A stretch of DNA of 44,485 nt from a virus, in the IMG/VR virus record IMGVR_UViG_3300027413_000012, positions 1 through 44,485 of that record; one strand, written 5' to 3'. Numbering within the stretch: position 1 is the first letter of the stretch; each line of letters opens with the position of its first letter. A program made the position numbers and the translations under genes. The notes under the pieces were generated by a model, which worked only from the letters and a program-made list of their open reading frames with translations, did no database searches and had not been told where the DNA came from. Below, in pieces: positions 1-6,415 of this stretch.

Positions 1-756
1 TAGTATGCTTACGCCGAAAGGCCATGAATGATCCATGCCTTCTGTTAAACTTAATTGTACAACGTGTGTTGCATCAACTGGCATTCCTTGACTTGCACCT
101 TGACTTGGATCGTTTTGTATTTTATAATTACCGGCACTGGCTCCTATGTTTCCACCTGCTAACATTCCGCCGCCTGCGCCATATGGTCTGGAGTGAATAG
201 CCGCGGCTGATGTTGCCGCTAATTGTTCAAAGTTTGCTTCTAAGTTTTTAACATAGTAAGTTTCAATTTTCTTACCTTTGCTTTCGTTAACCACAACCTT
301 TTCAATGTTTGCTGGATCTGTCCAATATAACTTATAAGTTTCTGGATCTCTAATCATAAACTGGTCGCCGTACTTTAACGTACTTCTTACCATTTTAAAC
401 GCTCTGCGACTAAAATCATTTAGGTTGTTCCACTGGTCTAGTGTTTTACTTAAAATTTTCATTTCAGTTTCACTAGGGTCTTCAGTAAATTTAAACCTAA
501 ACGGAGTTTTTGTTGTGTCATCCTCTTGAGTGGAAAATTCTGCAAGAATGTCTAGTGCCGCATTAATTTCTAAATCGTTGTCCATTTGGTCATACTGCAT
601 ATATCTCATTAACCTGTTAGGACTGCCAGCATAGACTTCTGGAAGCCAACTGCTGTATCTCGAATGTGTTGCACTATATCCATCGGAGTTATTGCCTGTT
701 ACATTTACAGGTAATCCACCGTTTGAACTGTTAAAATATTTTCGCCAAGTAGCCAT
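1..756 (-). CDS. gp20: Portal vertex protein gp20 (5' part, runs off left edge)
   Basis: The first 252 codons of a minus-strand gene are present; its 3' end lies outside the window. The translation begins MATWRKYFNSSNGG and contains SPNRLMRYMQYDQMD followed by EINAALDILAEFSTQ. This is the conserved early portal region of T4-like phages, in which a tyrosine-rich segment precedes a helix ending in ALD-IAEE-like residues. The portal is the dodecameric ring at the head vertex through which DNA is packaged and which nucleates head assembly. The start is the ATG at 756, with AAAGAGGA just upstream as ribosome binding site. A late-promoter motif (GATAAATA, 785 to 778) lies 22 bp upstream, as expected for a virion gene. 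The tape-measure gene ends just upstream on the same strand. The identity comes from recognised family patterns, not from alignment. Confidence 0.85.
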   Translation of the reverse strand, partial: MATWRKYFNSSNGGLPVNVTGNNSDGYSATHSRYSSWLPEVYAGSPNRLMRYMQYDQMDNDLEINAALDILAEFSTQEDDTTKTPFRFKFTEDPSETEMKILSKTLDQWNNLNDFSRRAFKMVRSTLKYGDQFMIRDPETYKLYWTDPANIEKVVVNESKGKKIETYYVKNLEANFEQLAATSAAAIHSRPYGAGGGMLAGGNIGASAGNYKIQNDPSQGASQGMPVDATHVVQLSLTEGMDHSWPFGVSIL

Positions 757-777
757 AAAATCCTCTTTATATGTGTA

Positions 778-806
778 TATTTATCACTTCGTTGGAATAA
801 TGTCAA
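778..806 (-). promoter_or_regulatory. Late promoter of the portal gene, with an upstream TTGACA
   Basis: On the minus strand GTGATAAATA (787 to 778) sits 22 bp before the portal ATG and matches the T4 late consensus TATAAATA at seven of eight positions. TTGACA (806 to 801) lies 17 bp upstream of TAAATA, so a sigma70-type reading is also possible. The gap 757-826 otherwise shows no gene and no clear terminator after the tape-measure stop. Confidence 0.65.
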
Positions 807-826
807 GCAAAACGGAAAAGGTTTTA

Positions 827-3800
827 TTAAACTTCTATGGCTTCAGTAATTCTGTTGCCTTTCTTGAGTAAGTTAGTGTTAATTTGTGTTAATCTAACTA
901 ACTCTGCAAGTAATTCTTCTTGCGACATGCCGGCACCAATGTCGCCGGACATTGCGTCTTTTTCAACCACTGGAGGAGTAGTAGTGTTTTGCGGTTTTGT
1001 TGCTTCTGTAACTTCGGCTAATGGTTGTGCTGTGGTAGGAACATTGTCTGCAACAACACCAGTTCGTTCTTGCATCTTGTATGCGTCTATCATTGTGCCT
1101 AACTGTCTTGTGATGTCTGCTATGGCAGATTGTGCTGTTTCGCCACCTGCTATAATTGCTTCTCTATCAACGCCAACACCATACGACTCTAACTTAGTAG
1201 CTTGTGCTAGAGCATAAGTATTAGTTTGAGCGCCAGAAAACATTTCTGATTCTCTAACACCTTTTCCATCAATATGGTTTAACCCTTTTAACAATCTTGT
1301 TAATCCGCCATCGCCATCAAATCCTTGTCCGCCATACAATTTTTCTTCCGCTGTGTCTTTGATTGCTCTTGTTTTGGTGGCGGCGGCTTGTTCTTCTGCT
1401 TTTTCTTCTTTGCTTGGTCCGAACAGTTTCATGGCTCCGAGTTTAACCATGTCTCCCATGTTGAGTTCGTCTAACTGATCGACCATATATTGAATACTGT
1501 CGCCTATCGTATAGAATTGATCGCCCACATATTCACCGTCAATGGCATCCAGTGCTTTAGTAAGTTGTTCCGCGCTTGTGGCAAATGTTGTCATACCTTC
1601 TGCGTGAGTACCTAATGTATTAAATGGTTCAAATGGATCTTTACCCATTAGCAATAAACTATTGGACAAACTGTACATTTGTTCAACAAACGGTTCAGTG
1701 TACATAGAAACAACTGCAAGGTTAGTACCAAATTCTTGTAGCCTGTCACTTGATGTTAGTAACAAATCAAATGCGTATGCTGTTGATAGAAGAGGCCCTA
1801 TATCTAAATTAGATAATTCGCTAATGAATACTTTAAGTTTGTCAACTGGACTTTCTGCTCCAAACAATGAGCCAATGCCATCACTAATACTGCTCATTAA
1901 TGATCCGCCACTCATTGCCGCCATTCCTGCACCTAGAGCCGCTAGTGCTTCTCCTGCCATTGACAAGTTATTAAAATCAACCAAGTTCATTACTAATAAC
2001 GATTCACCTAATGCACGAATTGACGGAGCCGCTAGTGCTCCTAACATCATGAATGGCAATAGTGGTGCCATTAGTGCCATTGCTCCACCCATTGCTAACA
2101 TTCCGCCGGATGCTTTTAATAATCCCATACCATCGACTTCTGCCATCTTTGCCATACTGTCAGTGAATGCCGGTAATGCGTTAGCAACTAAATTAAGTGC
2201 TAAGCCGAACGGTATAAGTGCAAGTCCTAGTGCCGCTATAGCAACTGAACCTGTTATTATAAACGGTGATGCAAAACTAAGTATTGCCGCCGCCGCACCT
2301 AGCGTAATAAGTCCTGCCGCCAATACACCAATAGTTCCAAGACCAACGTCTTTCATTAAGTTAAGACCAAATGCTAATGGTACTACTGACGCACCTAATA
2401 GCAATATTGCCGCGGCACCTTTTATCATTGCTGTTGAACCGTTGCCTAGTGTTTGTGCCAGCAAGGCTAATCCACCTAACGCTAATGTGCCTTTTATCAA
2501 TGATGAGAAATTTACTTCATTAAATTGTTTAAGTCCGATACCTGCTATACCAACTGACGCACCCAACAATGCAATAGCCGCCGCACCTTTAAGAACTTTG
2601 TTATCGCCGAATTTTTTAACTGCATCTGCTATTGTTTGTAAGAAGCCGCCGCCTTTGCCCATTGGCATTGTGGCTTTGTCTGCATTGTCAGACGCACCTT
2701 TTAACATGCCTGATACTTTGCCGCCCATGTTACTTACTTTGTCACTCAATCCTTTTGGCACAAGTGATTTTGCTTTTGCACCTAAACTAGACACCAGGCC
2801 GCCAGCTTTTGACACGCCTTTACCTACAATATCAGGTGCACCACCTTTTGTAAGTTTGCCCATAAACCCGGAGGCCATGCCGGCAATTTTACCTGCTAAG
2901 TCTTTTCCGCCACTGAATATTGCTTTACCGTATGTCGATGCATACCCGCTCATTTTACTTGCTACGCCTTTTGCACCGCTACTGTTGAATACATTTTTTG
3001 CATAAGCCATAGAATTATTGAGAATATTTTTGCCTGCTGTGGCGCCTTGTGCGAACATACCTTTAGAGAAGTTAAGTGCATTTTTTGCGGCGTCAGTAGC
3101 GGCTGTTCCATGTTTTGCGAACATACCTTTAGAGTAGTTAAGTGCATTTTTAGCCAGTTGCATTGCGGCAGGTCCATGTTTTGCAAACATACCCTTAGAG
3201 TAGTTAAGTGCATTTTTAGCCAGTTGCATTGCGGCAGGTCCATGTTTTGCAAACATGCCTTTGGCAAAAGTTAATATTTGAGGTCCTAATACAGTTTTTG
3301 CATAGTGTGTGGCAATTGTTGCACCAAGCCATACACCCACAAAGGTTACTAAACCTTTAAATAATAATCCAGTGGCTTTACCTATAAGACCATCAATCAT
3401 TCCACCAAAGTCGAAACCTTCGTCTGTTTTAAATTGTGCAAAAAAACCTGCTATATCTTTACCTATGTCTACAACAAACCCTACAAAACTTTTAATAGCT
3501 GGTATCATACCACTGACCATATCAGCTGAACCCATAGCCGCACCACTAAGGTCATCTACGCCCATTCCGAACATGCCGAATATTTCACTCATACCCTCTT
3601 CAATAACTTTCATTACTTCTGGGTTAGCAAACAAACTGTAGAACGCATTCGAGGCTCCACCTGTAATGTTTGTCATGATTTTGTTAAATTGGTTTGTACC
3701 TTTTTGCACCGTATCCATATCAAATGCTGTGCCAAACTTTTTGTTAACTTCTTTTAAAGCATCTTCACTTTGTTCAAACTGCGTTATTGCCTGCGCCATC

Positions 3801-5086
3801 TGTTGTGCAGATGCATCGCCAATTCTCGCCATTTGGAATACACGGTCTTTTTCACCGGCACTTAAATTTCCTAATTGACTGGTTAAACTGTTAACCATGT
3901 CTTTTGATTGTTCTTGAGTTAATGTGCCGGCTTGCATTGCGTCAGCAAATTCATTCATTGGGCCTGCTAAACTAGGTAATGCTCTCACAAATCCAGTTGC
4001 CGCGTCACTCATGCCGATTGCACCTTTGGAACCTGCATCAAGGAATGCCGCCGCAATATCTTGTCCTGCTTTGCCTCCCATACCTGCTAGACCACTAGCA
4101 AAAACTTCAATACCGGCTGTTACATCTGAACGTACTGTGTCACTGAATCCTATCAATGACGCCGTTAGTGCCTCTGTATTATCAAACAAACTTTCCACAA
4201 ACGCCGCCATCTCTTCTGTAGACACACCAATTGCAGTAGCATACGCCATCTGCATTTTTGTTGTTTTGGCAATTTGTGAGTTCATTCGGCTTTGGTTTAC
4301 ATTACCGACATCCATAAATCTTTGACGTCTATTAAGAGATTCACCGAATGTGCCTAAACTATCTTCTAAGCTCAGACCCAATTCTTCGGATATATCAGCC
4401 GCTTCTCTCATTGTTGCACTGAACTTTTCAAAGCCTTGTGTTGCAACAACTTTAGAATTCTTACCTATAAGGTCAGCCGCTCCAGCGAAACTACCTGTTA
4501 AACCTGCTAATTGACTAACACCTAGGCCGGCACTATCTGCCATGCCTTGATATGTTTCGTTAAAGCCAACACCAACTTTGGACAGATCATTTAATGATTC
4601 GCCTGCTCCTAGTATGGATTGGCCTAGTGCGACACCGTACTGCTTTACTGCGCCGCCTAACCATGCGGCACCTTTGTACATGTGTTCAGCAGTAACCATA
4701 ATAGCCTTGCCGACATTCTCACCTTCACTTTCAAATGAGTTTTTGAGAGTTCCTAAAAAACTAGCATCAAACTCTTTGTCCAGCTTGTACTGTTCTAATG
4801 ACTTTCCAACTTCTCGGATATCTTTACCAAACGCTTTTGTCTCTTTTAATAGTGTTTCATCACGTTTCTTTTGCTCGTCATCAGACTGCCCTGAACTATC
4901 ATTGCCTTTCTTGATTTCGGCAAGTACACGTTTTGCACTGTCTGTTGCTTTTGCTTGGTCTTTCTCAGATGCACCCGATTGTTTAGCCATCGTTTTTAAG
5001 ATGTCTAACATTTGCTCCGCGGTGGCTTCACTAGCCCAATCAGGGAATGTAAGTGCTTGTCCGTCTAAATTAAATGATACTGCCAA
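827..5086 (-). CDS. Tail tape-measure protein
   Basis: This is a 1419-residue protein. The start is taken as TTG at 5086 because AGAGG lies 8 bp upstream on the minus strand. An ATG reading from 5236 would add 50 residues and run through the promoter region. The layout is typical of tape measures: a charged helical N-terminus (about 1-130), a long Ala/Gly/Met-rich helical middle, a hydrophobic helix near residue 580, and three near-identical 22-residue repeats (about 607-680, core KGMFAKHGPAAMQLAKNALN). Then comes a long block of hydrophobic repeats of the type GAAxIxLLGAS (about 830-1050) and an acidic, Pro/Thr-rich tail. Tape measures fill the tail tube, set tail length and pass into the host envelope. 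T4 gp29 has 590 residues, so this one is much longer. It is divergent from gp26, the likely chaperone gene. The assignment rests on architecture and context; sequence identity to gp29 was not tested. Confidence 0.75.
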   Translation of the reverse strand: MAVSFNLDGQALTFPDWASEATAEQMLDILKTMAKQSGASEKDQAKATDSAKRVLAEIKKGNDSSGQSDDEQKKRDETLLKETKAFGKDIREVGKSLEQYKLDKEFDASFLGTLKNSFESEGENVGKAIMVTAEHMYKGAAWLGGAVKQYGVALGQSILGAGESLNDLSKVGVGFNETYQGMADSAGLGVSQLAGLTGSFAGAADLIGKNSKVVATQGFEKFSATMREAADISEELGLSLEDSLGTFGESLNRRQRFMDVGNVNQSRMNSQIAKTTKMQMAYATAIGVSTEEMAAFVESLFDNTEALTASLIGFSDTVRSDVTAGIEVFASGLAGMGGKAGQDIAAAFLDAGSKGAIGMSDAATGFVRALPSLAGPMNEFADAMQAGTLTQEQSKDMVNSLTSQLGNLSAGEKDRVFQMARIGDASAQQMAQAITQFEQSEDALKEVNKKFGTAFDMDTVQKGTNQFNKIMTNITGGASNAFYSLFANPEVMKVIEEGMSEIFGMFGMGVDDLSGAAMGSADMVSGMIPAIKSFVGFVVDIGKDIAGFFAQFKTDEGFDFGGMIDGLIGKATGLLFKGLVTFVGVWLGATIATHYAKTVLGPQILTFAKGMFAKHGPAAMQLAKNALNYSKGMFAKHGPAAMQLAKNALNYSKGMFAKHGTAATDAAKNALNFSKGMFAQGATAGKNILNNSMAYAKNVFNSSGAKGVASKMSGYASTYGKAIFSGGKDLAGKIAGMASGFMGKLTKGGAPDIVGKGVSKAGGLVSSLGAKAKSLVPKGLSDKVSNMGGKVSGMLKGASDNADKATMPMGKGGGFLQTIADAVKKFGDNKVLKGAAAIALLGASVGIAGIGLKQFNEVNFSSLIKGTLALGGLALLAQTLGNGSTAMIKGAAAILLLGASVVPLAFGLNLMKDVGLGTIGVLAAGLITLGAAAAILSFASPFIITGSVAIAALGLALIPFGLALNLVANALPAFTDSMAKMAEVDGMGLLKASGGMLAMGGAMALMAPLLPFMMLGALAAPSIRALGESLLVMNLVDFNNLSMAGEALAALGAGMAAMSGGSLMSSISDGIGSLFGAESPVDKLKVFISELSNLDIGPLLSTAYAFDLLLTSSDRLQEFGTNLAVVSMYTEPFVEQMYSLSNSLLLMGKDPFEPFNTLGTHAEGMTTFATSAEQLTKALDAIDGEYVGDQFYTIGDSIQYMVDQLDELNMGDMVKLGAMKLFGPSKEEKAEEQAAATKTRAIKDTAEEKLYGGQGFDGDGGLTRLLKGLNHIDGKGVRESEMFSGAQTNTYALAQATKLESYGVGVDREAIIAGGETAQSAIADITRQLGTMIDAYKMQERTGVVADNVPTTAQPLAEVTEATKPQNTTTPPVVEKDAMSGDIGAGMSQEELLAELVRLTQINTNLLKKGNRITEAIEV
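3051..3266 (-). repeat. 66-bp tandem repeat inside the tape-measure gene
   Basis: Three full 66-bp units begin at 3051, 3117 and 3183, and a partial fourth begins at 3249. The two units from 3117 and 3183 are nearly identical in DNA; the unit from 3051 has diverged in its second half. Each unit encodes 22 residues in frame, so copy-number changes would lengthen or shorten the protein without breaking it. Confidence 0.9.
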
Positions 5087-5111
5087 TTTGGTTATCCTCT
5101 TTTGATAATCA

Positions 5112-5119
5112 TATTTATC
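5112..5119 (-). promoter_or_regulatory. Late promoter of the tape-measure gene
   Basis: Minus-strand GATAAATA (context GTTGATAAATATGA) lies 26 bp upstream of the TTG start and matches the late-promoter motif found at the other virion genes here. It faces away from the gp26 promoter about 65 bp to the right, so the intergenic region is a divergent late-promoter pair. Confidence 0.7.
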
Positions 5120-5182
5120 AACTATTATTAAAACTGCTTTTAATAAGGTTTCAATAAAACTATTAAAACTATTGTTAATGAA

Positions 5183-5190
5183 GATAAATA
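5183..5190 (+). promoter_or_regulatory. Late promoter of gp26
   Basis: GATAAATA in the context GAAGATAAATAAGT, 39 bp before the gp26 ATG. It fits the T4 late class (consensus TATAAATA), which is read by the gp55 sigma factor. Confidence 0.7.
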
Positions 5191-5228
5191 AGTACATAGT
5201 TAATTCAAAAGAATTATATGGAGCAAAC

Positions 5229-6098
5229 ATGAGCAAAGATATAAACCAAAGTAATCCGTTAAGTGCTTACTTTAGAGCACCTAAGATGTATTTAGACATT
5301 CCTAGTAGTGCTAAATTTTACAGCGATGACATTGTAACTGTGCCTGAAAGTGGCGAGTTTGCAATTTATCCTATGACAACAAAAGACGAACTTATGCTTA
5401 AGAATCCGGACGCATTGCTGAATGGAGAAGCAGTATCTAATCTAATCAAGTCATGTGTTCCTGAAATTAAAAAGCCAAAGTTACTGTTTAGTGCAGACGT
5501 AGACGCAATACTAATTGCTATACGTGGTGCTAGTGGTGGCGACGAAGTTGAGGTTAATGCAGAATGTCCTAAATGCAAGGAACTAAGTACAGTTACAGTT
5601 AGCATTGACAGTTCATTGTCCACAATGGAATCACTAGATAGCGAATATACCAAAGAACTTTCAAACGGACTTACACTAGTATCATTACCGTTTACATATG
5701 GTAGTACAATTAAGGCTGGTTTAGCCAGTTTCCAAAGTACTAGAAGTATGCAGGCTATTTCAGAACTAGATGACGACATGGAAAGACTAAAAGCATTCAA
5801 CACTAGTTTTGTTAAACTAGCAGACTTAAACTTCGAGATGATTATCGATAGTATTAAAGAAATTAGATATACAGACGGTGAAGGCAACGAAGGCGTTGTT
5901 AGTGACTCTAGTCAGATTAGACAATTTTTAGAGAATACCGATAATGAAACAGGTAAGCAAATTGAAGCGTTTACTAATGAGATTAATTCTAAGGGAGTTA
6001 AACAGCAAATTCAAATAGAGTGCCAAAATGAAAAATGTGATAACACATTTGAAGCACCTATTAACTTTGATCCTGTAAATTTTTTCACGGGTTCCTAG
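5229..6098 (+). CDS. gp26: Baseplate hub / tail assembly protein gp26
   Basis: This is a 289-residue protein of the T4 gp26 baseplate family. The ATG at 5229 (MSKDINQSNPLSAYF) is preceded by ATGGAG. Longer readings from 5172 add residues encoded by the promoter region. Two cysteine pairs suggest a zinc-binding module: ECPKCKEL near residue 117, and ECQNEKCDN near the C-terminus, followed by the family's ending (APINFDPVNFF). T4 gp26 is needed for hub assembly and is not abundant in the virion. The gene ends with TTT TTC ACG GGT TCC TAG. The T TTT TTC heptamer at 6080-6086 is a canonical -1 slippery site and leads into an open -1 frame (see the next entry). The position beside a divergent tape-measure gene fits a tail-assembly chaperone role, which is inference. 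Confidence 0.85.
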   Translation: MSKDINQSNPLSAYFRAPKMYLDIPSSAKFYSDDIVTVPESGEFAIYPMTTKDELMLKNPDALLNGEAVSNLIKSCVPEIKKPKLLFSADVDAILIAIRGASGGDEVEVNAECPKCKELSTVTVSIDSSLSTMESLDSEYTKELSNGLTLVSLPFTYGSTIKAGLASFQSTRSMQAISELDDDMERLKAFNTSFVKLADLNFEMIIDSIKEIRYTDGEGNEGVVSDSSQIRQFLENTDNETGKQIEAFTNEINSKGVKQQIQIECQNEKCDNTFEAPINFDPVNFFTGS

Positions 6099-6135
6099 GA
6101 TCAGCAGAGCCTGATCAAATTGCAGGCTACCTAGG
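6080..6135 (+). promoter_or_regulatory. Programmed -1 ribosomal frameshift site
   Basis: The slippery heptamer T TTT TTC (6080-6086) is in the gp26 frame. The only interval where slipping can work runs from the last -1 frame stop (TGA, 6068-6070) to the gp26 stop (TAG, 6096-6098), and the heptamer lies inside it. Downstream, CCTAGG at 6094-6099 can pair with CCTAGG at 6130-6135, starting 7 nt after the heptamer. Inside it, ATCAG (6100-6104) can pair with CTGAT (6111-6115). Slip site, spacer and nested stem have the usual arrangement for stimulated -1 frameshifting. Confidence 0.8.
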
Positions 6136-6391
6136 CAGACTCGATAAAGAACAGAAATTAATCAATCGTCAAGTTGCAGAGCTGGCAATATTTAGCGAGG
6201 GTGCTGTGTCTTACAGTGAGGCATGGCAACTTAGCCCTGTTGAACGAGAAATACTAATCAAAACTCTTAATAGATATAACAAAATTAAAAGTGGAGATAA
6301 GAGTGCTAGTTACGATGGCGATGATTGGGGAGAAAATGAGGGCGGAGAAGCAAATTGGGGCGGTGATGTTCCAAACATGCCGCCCGAGTAA
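6086..6391 (+). CDS. gp51-position C-terminal extension of gp26, made by -1 frameshift
   Basis: After slipping at 6086 the -1 frame adds 101 residues, giving a fusion of about 387 residues. The extension starts HGFLGSAEPDQIAGYLGRL and has two helical stretches, one around EQKLINRQVAELAIF and one around SYSEAWQLSPVEREILIKTL. It ends in an acidic, Gly/Asn/Trp-rich tail (DDWGENEGGEANWGGD). No ATG, GTG or TTG occurs in this frame between 6071 and the GTG at 6206, and the GTG has no ribosome binding site and would cut off the first 40 residues. In T4, gene 51 (hub assembly catalyst) directly follows gene 26, so this may be its counterpart. A start at GTG 6206 (61 residues) is the alternative. Homology to gp51 is inferred from position only. 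Confidence 0.75.
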   Translation, partial: HGFLGSAEPDQIAGYLGRLDKEQKLINRQVAELAIFSEGAVSYSEAWQLSPVEREILIKTLNRYNKIKSGDKSASYDGDDWGENEGGEANWGGDVPNMPPE

Positions 6392-6415
6392 AAGTGTAAT
6401 ACCAAGTGTAATACC
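6392..6415. repeat. Direct tandem repeat 2 x 12 bp between convergent genes
   Basis: AAGTGTAATACC occurs twice back to back and fills the gap between the stop of the frameshift product (6391) and the stop of the convergent lipoprotein gene (6415-6417). The 10-base core GTGTAATACC recurs at 6499-6508 inside the lipoprotein gene. No hairpin terminator is seen between the two genes. Confidence 0.8.

Noticed and set aside
1662-3005. 447-codon plus-strand ORF opposite the tape measure
   Set aside because: It is antisense to a gene with clear repeats and tape-measure architecture; its Pro/Ser/Ala-rich product mirrors Gly/Ala codons of the other strand and it has no ribosome binding site.
3051-3266. 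CRISPR-like array
   Set aside because: The 66-bp units are contiguous and in frame with the tape-measure gene, with no spacers; they encode a protein repeat.
5366-5887. 173-codon minus-strand ORF opposite gp26
   Set aside because: It is antisense to gp26, whose cysteine motifs and family ending are clear; the product is a Ser-rich shadow.
6206-6391. Independent 61-residue gene starting at GTG 6206
   Set aside because: There is no ribosome binding site, and the frame is open and coding-like for 40 codons upstream up to the slippery site, so a frameshift extension explains it better.
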